Notes under the pieces: model-generated | The model's database searches: none | Told to the model about the DNA's origin: nothing | Seen by the model: the letters and a program-made list of their open reading frames with translations, nothing else | Assembly (NCBI RefSeq): GCF_030812995.1 | Contig: NZ_JAUSTT010000006.1 | Location: 1-64,000 of the forward strand | Source of the DNA: Bacillus chungangensis | GTDB lineage: Bacteria > Bacillota > Bacilli > Bacillales > Bacillaceae_C | DNA: 64,000 nt | Direction of reading: 5' to 3' | Position numbers and translations under genes: made by a program | Part shown: positions 8,320 to 16,011 of the stretch, in pieces | Numbering within the stretch: position 1 is the first letter of the stretch | Layout: the number at the start of each line of letters is the position of its first letter

Positions 8320-8715
8320 ATGAAGCTGAAAATACTTGTTATATTTATGGGAGTTAGCTTCATGTTCTTGCCATTAAAAACAGAAGCAAATAAAGACGAA
8401 GTAAACGAAAAAGATTTTTACGACTCTTATATCACTTTATTAAATCCTTATGTTTATAAGATCATTTCAGAAAAAGTAGGGCCAGATAGATCTTACGATT
8501 TATTTAATGTGAAAATATTAGATATAAAAAGAAATATTCCTGGGAGAACTGAAAAAGAAAAGGAAATAAATAAAGGAGTGTTCGATTTTACTGTAAAGGT
8601 ACAATACAAAACATTTTATGGACCTCATAACCCTCCTTATGGCCTTGAAACACTCACATTAAGAATAACGCCAAGTGGAGTAAAATTAATTAATTTTAAA
8701 CACCAAGACATATAA
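8320..8715 (+). CDS. secreted DUF3888-like protein
   Basis: A 131-residue protein with a clear signal peptide (MKLKILVIFMGVSFMFLPL, cleavage probable after KTEA near residue 23) and a mature domain of about 108 residues with FYDSYITLLNPYVYKII and a C-terminal LTLRITPSGVKLINF strand. This pattern fits DUF3888 proteins of Bacillus, which have no known function. The start ATG 8320 is fixed by GGGGGAGG just upstream. The ribosome site contains a run of nine G (8299-8307), a slippage-prone tract. Single gene, ended by the hairpin at 8714-8738. Confidence 0.7.
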   Translation: MKLKILVIFMGVSFMFLPLKTEANKDEVNEKDFYDSYITLLNPYVYKIISEKVGPDRSYDLFNVKILDIKRNIPGRTEKEKEINKGVFDFTVKVQYKTFYGPHNPPYGLETLTLRITPSGVKLINFKHQDI

Positions 8716-8738
8716 AGAAGGGTGGCAAACCCTTCTTT
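8714..8738. terminator. bidirectional terminator
   Basis: AAAGAAGGG (8714-8722) pairs perfectly with CCCTTCTTT (8730-8738) around a 7-base loop, between two convergent genes. Confidence 0.75.
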
Positions 8739-8745
8739 ATAAGAG

Positions 8746-9174
8746 TTAATATGTGTTATAGTGGATTCCAGATTGTTTGCCAAATTGGATAGCATGATAG
8801 TCATTTGTAGCATTTTTTACACCAAAGTAAATATCAATCCAGTATGCAGATAAATTATCTTGACAATTCACTTGCCCCATATCTTCAACTAAAAAATCGT
8901 CTTTATAGCCAAAGCCAGGTAAGTAAAGCTTTTGGTCAGTATATATTTGTGTTCCGTATGGAAGTTTTGTTCCTGACCTTGGGTTGCCGCATACTTTAGG
9001 CTTAACTGCGACAGTTCGATATGGAGTTGGTGTCGTTCCATGATAGGTTTTACTGCCAGGCGGGGCTGTGTATGCTGTTGCATGTTGATTATTGTAGGTC
9101 GCTGCTGATGATTCCCCTAATGGTAAACTTAACAATATTGCGATGCCGAAAAGACTGCTTATCAGTTTTTTCAA
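8746..9174 (-). CDS. secreted 3D/RlpA-like double-psi beta-barrel protein
   Basis: About 142 residues with a signal peptide (KKLISSLFGIAILLSLPLG, cleavage probable after SSA). The mature part has the pattern of 3D-domain/RlpA-like barrels: TVAVKPKVCGNP, LPYGTQIYT, LPGFGYKDDFLVEDMG and a final IDIYFG. The two cysteines (VCGNP and VNCQDN) may form a disulfide. Related domains bind or cleave peptidoglycan; the Asp of VEDMGQ sits where the 3D motif has its second Asp, but the full 3D set is not obvious, so catalysis is uncertain. I chose TTG at 9174 because GGAGAGGAAGG ends 7 bases before it; ATG 9195 would place the ribosome site inside the gene. Confidence 0.65.
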   Translation of the reverse strand: MKKLISSLFGIAILLSLPLGESSAATYNNQHATAYTAPPGSKTYHGTTPTPYRTVAVKPKVCGNPRSGTKLPYGTQIYTDQKLYLPGFGYKDDFLVEDMGQVNCQDNLSAYWIDIYFGVKNATNDYHAIQFGKQSGIHYNTY

Positions 9175-9239
9175 TACAATTCCTTCCTCTCCCATAAATT
9201 TTTACATGAAACTGATCGTTCACCTCCTAAATTTTATAA

Positions 9240-9827
9240 CTAATGATGCTCTGTTCTCCCTAAATACTTTCCAGTAGTTGCATGAAAGTGGACTTCCATT
9301 TGGTTGTCGTTTTTATCTCCTACAACTGTCAAAAACAGTATGTCTTTATCTTTGATCAGCTTAAAATGATAACCGTTAAAAAGATAGTTGTCTTTTCCCC
9401 CTGGTTCTAACGAAAAATCATTGATCGCTTTTTTAACCGCTTCGTCGCTATTAAACTTCATTTCATTTTCACGTATGATGAAATAACTTAAAGAAACCCC
9501 ATCTAACATTTGGGTGCGCGTAACTTTCTGATTTTCAATCGTAATTCCTATACGCTTATCTTTGTTAGGTAAAACGATAAGCATTTGCCAATTTTCTTTT
9601 TTGCCGTTCATGCCACTTTTCTTATCATCATCTACACTATTTATATGCAAGAGCTCAGCTTGTCTATCGATTTCTCGAGCATATTCTAATCCTAGTTGAT
9701 AAGCTTTTAACAAAGTGATAGATTTATCCGTTTCTTCTGCATCAGTAAACAACTCTATTCTGGAAAAAAACAAAAGGAAAAATCCAATCACTAATATAAA
9801 AATCATATGTTTTAATATTTTCCCCAA
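9240..9827 (-). CDS. membrane-anchored extracytoplasmic protein, PepSY-like
   Basis: A 195-residue protein with one N-terminal hydrophobic segment (HMIFILVIGFFLLFFSRIEL, residues 7-26) without a lipobox, so it is probably anchored with an external domain. The end, MEVHFHATTGKYLGRTE, looks like the closing strand of PepSY-like folds, but I do not recognise a named family. TTG start at 9827 with a weak GGGTGATT site. It lies 65 bases upstream of the secreted barrel gene on the same strand and may be co-transcribed with it. Function unknown. Confidence 0.6.
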   Translation of the reverse strand: MGKILKHMIFILVIGFFLLFFSRIELFTDAEETDKSITLLKAYQLGLEYAREIDRQAELLHINSVDDDKKSGMNGKKENWQMLIVLPNKDKRIGITIENQKVTRTQMLDGVSLSYFIIRENEMKFNSDEAVKKAINDFSLEPGGKDNYLFNGYHFKLIKDKDILFLTVVGDKNDNQMEVHFHATTGKYLGRTEHH

Positions 9828-10027
9828 TACAAATCACCCAATGTTTTATCAATTTAATCCTTATACTATTAAATACGATAAATGATTGTAATTATCCTCC
9901 TAATTTGTTAATTTTTTAAATTTGTATAAATAGAATCTACTGAAAAAGTAATCTATAGGTTCTTAAACCCCGTTAATTTTTATGGTATTGGAGCAGCTGG
10001 AGAAAACGGAAGGAAACTTATATATAA

Positions 10028-10068
10028 AGAAGCCATTTCTCGCTTATACACCGAGAAATGAGGCTTTA
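10028..10068. repeat. inverted copy of the 8171-8214 hairpin
   Basis: AAGCC-ATTTCTCG (10030-10042) and CGAGAAATGAGGCTT (10052-10066) form a stem. The reverse complement matches the hairpin at 8171-8214, including its loop (GTGTATAAG here, GTGTTATAAG there). It may be a terminator for minus-strand transcription. The surrounding gap 9828-10198 has no other convincing feature. Confidence 0.55.
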
Positions 10069-10198
10069 ATTCGCTTTTCTATTAATTACTTCTCTGCAAA
10101 TTCATATGGAAAAAGTATTGCAAAATTTCTTATTATTCGTTATATTCTAGAGGGTATTAGTAATTTTTTGGATGGTAATGATTGGAGGTTTTCAAGCA

Positions 10199-10729
10199 AT
10201 GTGTTCTGATATTCACGAACAAAATTTTGTTTTTGATTTAATGAATAAATATGTACCTTACTTTGATGTCGATAAACATGTGCTGCTTGGAGAGATGCCG
10301 CTGGCATTTGTTGCAACACATAAGCGTAGAGATGAAAAATATATGATGACAAGAAAAATAAAAGTATGGGAAGTAGAGAATCAACAAGTTATTTTTGCTG
10401 CTTGCTCGGAGGAAGAAGTGACAAAATGCCTTGTTCAGCAATTTCTGCAGATAGTAGAGAAGCACTTTAAATCATACATTCCTTCTTACTCAGAACATAT
10501 GTCGACCATTTTTATCGCGATGATCTTAACAAATCAGCCAGTTCATGAAAATGCAATAAAGGAGGTGAAAAAATATCGAAAGATAAAGTTTATGAAATTC
10601 GGTTGCCACGGATGGGCAGAAATTTATGCAACAATTGTCGATTACCAACGTCAACAAGTAATGATCCATCCAAAAGGAAAACAATTTGTACAACCAGTTA
10701 AAAAAATTCTTCAAGAAGGGAGAAGATAG
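10199..10729 (+). CDS. uncharacterised protein translationally coupled to cstA
   Basis: A 176-residue soluble protein of mixed alpha/beta character with no signal or membrane segment. Motifs visible: MCSDIHEQNFVFDLMNKYV, LLGEMPLAFVATHKRRD, and a C-terminal QQVMIHPKGKQFVQP. I do not recognise a family. Start ATG 10199 is chosen because GGAGG (10184-10188) lies 10 bases upstream; an upstream in-frame start at 10172 has no site. Its TAG stop (10727-10729) is one base before the cstA start and the cstA ribosome site lies within its last codons, so it is probably a partner or regulator of the transporter. Confidence 0.65.
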   Translation: MCSDIHEQNFVFDLMNKYVPYFDVDKHVLLGEMPLAFVATHKRRDEKYMMTRKIKVWEVENQQVIFAACSEEEVTKCLVQQFLQIVEKHFKSYIPSYSEHMSTIFIAMILTNQPVHENAIKEVKKYRKIKFMKFGCHGWAEIYATIVDYQRQQVMIHPKGKQFVQPVKKILQEGRR

Positions 10730-10730
10730 A

Positions 10731-12347
10731 ATGAGTTTATTGGCGTTGCTAGCTATTGCAGGCGGGATTTTTATTGTCGCTTATTTTACTTATGGAAAGT
10801 TTCTAGATAAGAAATTAGATGTCGACCCTAATCGGCCAACACCAGCTGTGACAATGGCAGATGGTGTAGATTATGTTTCGTCCAAAAAGCCTGTCCTCTT
10901 AGGCCATCATTTTGCTACCATTGCAGGTGGGGGGCCGATTGTCGGACCTATTACAGCAGTTGTCTTTGGTTGGATACCAGCAGTGCTATGGATTATCATT
11001 GGAAGCATTTTTATTGGCGGTGTCCATGATTATACTTCATTGCAGGCATCCATTCGCCATAAAGCACAATCGATCGGAACGATTATTAAAGAATATATCG
11101 GCATCCGGGGGCAAACACTATTTTTGGCCTTTTCGATTGCAACGCTCGCTTTAATTGTCGGAGTATTCACTATTCTTGTTAGAGATACGTTTGTTTCTGT
11201 TCCTGAAGCCGCTACAGCTTCAATTTTGTTCATCGGTGCTGCTATCATTTTTGGGTTTCTAGTGAATCAATTTCGGATGAACTTTGTGTTAGCAAGCATA
11301 CTTGGGGTCATTGCAATGGCTGCTAGTATTTGGATTGGACTTATCTATCCATTACATTTAAGTGGTACTGCATGGGTTATCATTTTGTTAGTGTATGCTT
11401 ATTTAGCTTCTGTGATGCCAGTATGGGTGCTATTACAGCCTCGTGATTATCTTAACTCATTCCTGCTTTATGGTATGATCGCTGGTGGGGCGCTCGGCAT
11501 TATATTTGCCAATCCAACGATTCAAATGCCTGGATTTACAGGTTTTTATAATGAAACATTAGGCTACTTGTTTCCTATTCTTTTCATTACAATTGCTTGT
11601 GGTGCTATCTCTGGGTTTCATTCCCTTGTATCGTCGGGAACAACAGCCAAACAGTTGGATAATGAGAAAAATGGCAGATTCATCACATTCGGCGGTATGC
11701 TGTTAGAAGGCTTTTTGGCTATTATTGCTGTAGGGGCTGTTGCCTATTTATCACAAGCTGAATTTACAGCGAGAATGGCAGATTTAGGCGGACCGATTGG
11801 GACATTTTCAGCAGGCATTGGTTATTTTATGTCGCATTTTGGAGTTCCCACAGCTACAGGAACAACTTTTGTAGCACTAACCGCTTCTGCATTTTTAATG
11901 ACAACATTAGACTCTGCAACAAGGCTTGGAAAATATGCAGTTCAGGAGCTTGCAGAGGATAAATTGCCAATCTTAGCAAATAATCATTTAGCAACACTTG
12001 TTATTGTTGTAGGCGCTGGAGCATTGGCGATTTCAGGAACGTGGAGCGCTGTCTGGCCATTGTTTGGCTCGGCGAACCAAATGCTTGGAGCGCTGGCACT
12101 GTTGGCCATCAGTGTATGGCTAATTAAAAAAGGGGTAAAAGCTTGGTTTGCAATCATTCCGATGATCTTTATGTTTTTCGTGACAATCGCTGCACTTATC
12201 GTTTTAATACAAACAAATTTTACGGCGAAAAATTACTTTTTAACGGTGGCTGCATTCGTTCTGCTTGTTCTCTGCATCGTCCTTGCGATTGAAGCATGGC
12301 GATCGTTAACCGCAACGAGTGAAAAGGATTCAAGTATAAAAGTCTAA
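10731..12347 (+). CDS. cstA: CstA-family carbon starvation transporter
   Basis: A 538-residue polytopic membrane protein of the CstA family, proton-linked uptake of peptides or pyruvate. Family marks: LLGHHFATIAGGGPIVGPI near residue 58, the GGVHDYTSLQASIRHKAQSIG loop around 100, FHSLVSSGTTAKQLDNE near 305, and WPLFGSANQMLGALALLAI near 445. I count about 15-16 hydrophobic segments. It is shorter than the E. coli protein (about 700) and like the short Bacillus forms. ATG 10731 with AAGGGAG upstream, one base after the preceding gene. A repeat element with a G/C-rich hairpin follows the stop directly and probably ends the transcript. Confidence 0.9.
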   Translation: MSLLALLAIAGGIFIVAYFTYGKFLDKKLDVDPNRPTPAVTMADGVDYVSSKKPVLLGHHFATIAGGGPIVGPITAVVFGWIPAVLWIIIGSIFIGGVHDYTSLQASIRHKAQSIGTIIKEYIGIRGQTLFLAFSIATLALIVGVFTILVRDTFVSVPEAATASILFIGAAIIFGFLVNQFRMNFVLASILGVIAMAASIWIGLIYPLHLSGTAWVIILLVYAYLASVMPVWVLLQPRDYLNSFLLYGMIAGGALGIIFANPTIQMPGFTGFYNETLGYLFPILFITIACGAISGFHSLVSSGTTAKQLDNEKNGRFITFGGMLLEGFLAIIAVGAVAYLSQAEFTARMADLGGPIGTFSAGIGYFMSHFGVPTATGTTFVALTASAFLMTTLDSATRLGKYAVQELAEDKLPILANNHLATLVIVVGAGALAISGTWSAVWPLFGSANQMLGALALLAISVWLIKKGVKAWFAIIPMIFMFFVTIAALIVLIQTNFTAKNYFLTVAAFVLLVLCIVLAIEAWRSLTATSEKDSSIKV

Positions 12348-12357
12348 AAAAATTGAA

Positions 12358-12601
12358 AGTTCCATAAGTGGGGGGGCTCTTTTCCCCCACTGACAAGAAG
12401 TAGAACAAAGGCTAAGATCGAAAGCGTCCTCGAAAAAGAAGGGCACTTTTTTTTCGTGCGATGCTGATTCGAGAAGCTTTCCTTATCCTGTCGGCCCGAA
12501 CCAATCGAACATTTGCCTTTCAGTCATCCCCCACCTAGCGCTTCTGATACCTCTTATTCTTGAGGTGGAGGGCTGTACCCGCCAGTTAGATGTGGAACAA
12601 A
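12358..12601 (+). repeat. dispersed structured repeat, copy A
   Basis: This 245-bp block shares its order of parts with copies at 34945, 39894, 47378 and, inverted, 31231 and 61577. Parts: an opening GTGGGGG/CCCCCAC hairpin, AGAAGTAGAACAAAGGCTAAGA, the GAAGCTTTCCTTATCCTGTC segment, the CCCCCACCTAGCGCTTCTGA segment, and an end near GCCAGTTAGATGTGG. The first hairpin may double as the cstA terminator. It encodes no transposase. Confidence 0.8.
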
Positions 12602-12698
12602 AACTACGAAGGAAGGAGGAGTTAAGCAAAGTACAAAACCTATTTTTACGAAAATCATCTAAAACTACTACTTTCGTTAAATGTGCTGAAAAACTTGA

Positions 12699-12736
12699 AC
12701 CTCGCTCCTATCAAAACAATAGGGAGTGGGGTTTTC
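12699..12736 (+). terminator. terminator-like hairpin upstream of the CoA ligase
   Basis: AACCTCGCTCCTAT (12698-12711) pairs with ATAGGGAGTGGGGTT (12719-12733), one bulged G, 7-base loop, then TTTTCATATT. It lies 186 bases before the GTG start at 12922, so it could be a terminator of upstream transcripts or a leader attenuator. Confidence 0.5.
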
Positions 12737-12921
12737 ATATTCCCCTGAATATAACTTTCAATATATTGAACCTTCCATCAATTCTGAACAATGGTTATTC
12801 TAAAAACATCTTATTATACATAGAATCATTAAAAACATGCTTTATGATAGGGAACAATCTAAAAAAACGGATAGGAACAAATTTGTTTCTTACTAAAAAG
12901 AAGAATCAGGAGGGAAGAGTA

Positions 12922-14232
12922 GTGATTTTACATGATATCGAAATGCTGGATAGGACAAGTATGAGAGAATTACAGTTCAGAAGATTGAAAGAAACGTTGG
13001 AAAGGGTCTATCATAAAGTTTCCTTTTATCAACAACAGTTTGCTGAAGCCCAAATTGCGCTTCGTGATATTCAATCCCTTCATGATATTGTGAAATTACC
13101 CTTTACAAAAAAAGAAGACTTAAGAGCGAACTATCCATTTGGTCTTTTTGCTGTGGAACGTGAAGAACTTGTTAGAATTCATTGTTCTTCAGGGACGAGT
13201 GGGAAGCCAACTGTTGTTGGGTATACACAACAAGATATAGAGATTTGGCAGGAAGTTGTCGCAAGAGCAATAGTAACAGCAGGAGGAAGACAGGGAGGTT
13301 GTTTACATAATGCGTATGGATATGGTCTTTTTACTGGAGGATTAGGTCTTCATTATGGCAGCGAAAAATTAGGAATGGCGACAGTGCCAGTTTCAGGCGG
13401 CAATACACTTAGACAAATTATGCTTATTGAAGATTTTGAACCAACGGTCATTTGTGGAACACCATCTTATATATTAAATATTGCCGAGACGATGGAAAGT
13501 ATAGGAAAAGATCCGCGAAAAACATCATTGCAGTATGGGATTTTAGGAGCAGAGCCATGGTCGGAAGAAATGCGAAAGTTAATCGAAAAGAAACTAGCGA
13601 TTAAAGCTTGTGATGTATATGGATTGAGCGAAGTACTTGGACCTGGTATTGCAATGGAATGCCACGAGGCACAGGATGGACTCCACGTAGCTGACGATCA
13701 TTTTTTCATCGAAGTCATTGATCCAGTCTCTTTAAAACCGCTTAAAGAAGGAGAGGAAGGCGAATTAATTATTACTAGTTTAACGAAAGAAGCATTCCCG
13801 GTGATCAGATATCGCACTGGTGATATAGCGTCTATTACAACTATTCCCTGTAAATGTGGAAGAACGACAACGAGAATGTCTAAAGTCAAAGGCCGAACAG
13901 ATGATATGGTTATCATCCGTGGAGTGAATATTTTTCCATCTGAAATTGAAAATTATCTTTTACAAGTTGAAGAGATAGCACCGCACTACCAACTATATTT
14001 AAAAAAAGAAAACGCCCTTGATATTATAGACTTGCACGTAGAAGTCAATCAAAGTTTCTATCTTAATCGTATAAATAAAAATTTATCTCATTCACTCGTA
14101 ATGAACTTAGTAGAAAAAATTAAATATTTAATAAGAAATTATTGTTTAGTTGCACCTCATGTTACTGTGCTTGCACCTAGCAGCATTCCAAGGTTTGAAG
14201 GGAAGGCGATTAGAGTAGTTGATCACCGTTAA
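12922..14232 (+). CDS. phenylacetate-CoA ligase family (PaaK-like) AMP-forming ligase
   Basis: A 436-residue acyl-adenylate ligase. The phosphate-binding loop is HCSSGTSGKPTVVGYT near residue 90, the core motif YGLSEVLGPG near 230, and YRTGDIASITTIPCKCGRT near 300 holds the Asp that binds the AMP ribose plus the Cys-x-Cys typical of PaaK. GRTDDMVIIRGVNIFPSEIE marks the C-terminal domain. Length equals PaaK (about 435). GTG 12922 is chosen because AGGAGGG ends 7 bases upstream. An open frame extends 119 codons further but runs into the repeat and lacks homology. No other phenylacetate genes are near, so the true acid substrate (phenylacetate or another aryl acid) is unsettled. Confidence 0.85.
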   Translation: MILHDIEMLDRTSMRELQFRRLKETLERVYHKVSFYQQQFAEAQIALRDIQSLHDIVKLPFTKKEDLRANYPFGLFAVEREELVRIHCSSGTSGKPTVVGYTQQDIEIWQEVVARAIVTAGGRQGGCLHNAYGYGLFTGGLGLHYGSEKLGMATVPVSGGNTLRQIMLIEDFEPTVICGTPSYILNIAETMESIGKDPRKTSLQYGILGAEPWSEEMRKLIEKKLAIKACDVYGLSEVLGPGIAMECHEAQDGLHVADDHFFIEVIDPVSLKPLKEGEEGELIITSLTKEAFPVIRYRTGDIASITTIPCKCGRTTTRMSKVKGRTDDMVIIRGVNIFPSEIENYLLQVEEIAPHYQLYLKKENALDIIDLHVEVNQSFYLNRINKNLSHSLVMNLVEKIKYLIRNYCLVAPHVTVLAPSSIPRFEGKAIRVVDHR

Positions 14233-14273
14233 TAAAACCGTTGTTTTCAAAACTGCTAGGCAGCCTTTTCGTG

Positions 14274-14531
14274 CTATCGCCTTAAAAACATCGTTGGTTT
14301 TTCCATCACGTGAAGATCTTCTTCAATAGAAAGCATTTTTTCTTCGATCAGTTTTCGAGCATCATTGATCGCTTGGTTATAAATAACCGGCCCAATCTCC
14401 TTCATCATAAAGTCGAGTAGGAACCCTGCTGCCAGTTCCCCGATTTCTTCTGATCTTTCTTCGTAAAAGTATGTTTGAATGCGCCCAATCAGCTCCTTTT
14501 TATTTTCCTTTGGCAGCTTCAAATGAACCAT
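14274..14531 (-). CDS. DUF2164 family protein
   Basis: A small 85-residue helical protein. The pattern LPKENKKELIGRIQTYFYEE, then GELAAGFLLDFMMKEIGPVIYNQA and a final acidic helix fits DUF2164 proteins of Bacillus, which have no known function. Length is normal. The start has AAAGGGGGAAAAGACAAC upstream on the minus strand. It faces the CoA ligase convergently and is followed upstream by a palindromic repeat. Confidence 0.75.
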   Translation of the reverse strand: MVHLKLPKENKKELIGRIQTYFYEERSEEIGELAAGFLLDFMMKEIGPVIYNQAINDARKLIEEKMLSIEEDLHVMEKPTMFLRR

Positions 14532-14640
14532 GTTGTCTTTTCCCCCTTTTAAGAAATGTACACCTTTATTATATCATTCTCCCATGCATCATATATAAAA
14601 TTCAGTTACTGCCTTATTTACGTTGTAAAATAAGAGAAGA

Positions 14641-14766
14641 GGCTGGGACATAAGTATATTTTTAAAGCAAAATTAAGAAATTTCACATCAGAAAAGCGCG
14701 AGAAATCAACGTTTCTAAAATTGATTTCTCGCGCTTTTTAAGGTTTTAACCAGTTATGTCCCAGCC
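14641..14766. repeat. palindromic GGCTGGGACATAA element
   Basis: Outer arms GGCTGGGACATAA (14641-14653) and TTATGTCCCAGCC (14754-14766) are perfect. Inside, AAAAGCGCGAGAAATCAA (14692-14709) pairs perfectly with its complement at 14721-14738 and is followed by T-rich sequence. Similar GGGACATAA-bounded elements are common between genes of Firmicutes. It may act as a bidirectional terminator between the two minus-strand genes. Confidence 0.75.
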
Positions 14767-14822
14767 CCTATCTTAAATGCTTCTATTGATTTTGTGCAGT
14801 TATTTTTGTCTATCATCTATTA

Positions 14823-15689
14823 TCACAAATTCTTTTTTAAAAATGCAATAACTTGATCAAACGCATTTTTCACAAGTGGGTCGTTCATATTTTCATCAAA
14901 GACGTGCGGTTTATTTGGAATAATGTGCAACGTGTTGTCAATCCCAGCTCTTTCAAGTGCCTCATTCATCATAATCGATTGTTCATATGGAACATCAACA
15001 TCTTGATCACCGTGCAGCAGCATTGTAGGAGGATAAGCCGCATCGATGTTTTTAATTGGGCAAAACGCATCCAATTGCTCCGCACTTTCCTTAACATCCA
15101 AGTCAGTCAAGAAGTCAAGCCATTTCCCTTGCTGTCTTCCATATAAATATAGTGCAAACCGCCTCTCGATTGGGGACTCCGATATCGTTTTCTTTTCGAT
15201 TAATTGCCGCACGAGAGCTTCCGGTACTGTCTGCATTTTCGCATAATGTGGATTCGGTTTCTTAGACCAGTCTCCTAAAATATCTCCGTAGCCATAAAAA
15301 GAAACAATCGCTTTAGGTCTAACATTAAAAGTACCGCTTAGCAAAGCAAGATAGCCTCCTGCTGAACCGCCGATAACGGCTATTCTGTCTGGATCAAAGC
15401 CAAAGCTTTCTTTCCCTGTCTCTTTTAACCAGATCAGCATGTCCTGAATGTCTTCGTAGATATCCGATAACTTTGACTCAGGTGCAAGTCGGTAATCGAT
15501 AGAACAAACATGAAAGCCCGCTTGCTGATATAGTTTGATTTGATCTGGGTTTATGTCGGTCCTTGTACCCCAGATTAAGCCGCCGCCATGAATATAAACA
15601 ATAAGCGGTGCATTTTTTTCTTCAACAGGATAAAAATCTCCTTTTATTTCACAGTTGTTGATTTCTTTATAAATAAAAGTTGTTTTCAT
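14823..15689 (-). CDS. HSL-type alpha/beta hydrolase (esterase)
   Basis: A 288-residue cytoplasmic esterase-like protein. The oxyanion motif is YIHGGGLIWG near residue 35, the nucleophile is in VIGGSAGGYLALLSG near 110, the acid in LLHGDQDVDVPYEQS near 225 and the catalytic His in NKPHVFDENM near 262. These are the marks of the hormone-sensitive-lipase/acetyl-esterase branch; substrate unknown. The ATG start has AAGGAG about 14 bases upstream, rather far. Monocistronic. Its upstream region is shared with the divergent fdrA operon, with 322 bases between the starts. Confidence 0.82.
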   Translation of the reverse strand: MKTTFIYKEINNCEIKGDFYPVEEKNAPLIVYIHGGGLIWGTRTDINPDQIKLYQQAGFHVCSIDYRLAPESKLSDIYEDIQDMLIWLKETGKESFGFDPDRIAVIGGSAGGYLALLSGTFNVRPKAIVSFYGYGDILGDWSKKPNPHYAKMQTVPEALVRQLIEKKTISESPIERRFALYLYGRQQGKWLDFLTDLDVKESAEQLDAFCPIKNIDAAYPPTMLLHGDQDVDVPYEQSIMMNEALERAGIDNTLHIIPNKPHVFDENMNDPLVKNAFDQVIAFLKKNL

Positions 15690-15853
15690 TACTTTCGTTC
15701 ATCTCCTTATATAACGTCAGCACTAGCACTAAACTTGACGAACTCAAATACTTATTAGCAGGCTTAGAACTTTTTAAACCGATAAAGACCCGTGTGCAAA
15801 TCTCTTTTACATTTTTATAATATATCAAAAATGCAGAGCTAGTAAAAACTTTT

Positions 15854-15898
15854 ATGTTTTTGTAATGTAAACACTTCCAAATTTATTCGATTGTAATG
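15854..15898 (+). promoter_or_regulatory. regulatory box upstream of fdrA, shared with the MFS gene
   Basis: ATGTTTTTGTAATGTAAAC followed by TTTATTCGA and TGTAATG recurs at 24735-24779. Both copies contain two TG(T/C)AATG half-sites (15860 and 15891 here) exactly 31 bp apart. The middle, TGTAAACACTTCCA, also loosely resembles a CcpA cre site. It lies about 115 bases before the fdrA start. It is the best candidate operator for the response regulator encoded at 23726-24439. Confidence 0.6.
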
Positions 15899-16011
15899 CT
15901 GTATCTCCTATAATCATTTTGAAGAAAAGCATTCGTCAACTTTTTTATCCCGTTTTCAAATCATTATGTACGGTGCTAGAGTAAAAAAATGCAAACTGAG
16001 GTGATGTAAAA

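Noticed and set aside
9982-10209. 75-codon plus-strand frame
   Set aside because: It runs through the repeated hairpin at 10028-10068, has no ribosome site and overlaps the real start of the cstA partner gene.
12565-12921. 119-codon extension in front of the CoA ligase
   Set aside because: It begins inside the dispersed repeat and crosses a terminator hairpin; AGGAGGG before GTG 12922 marks the real start.
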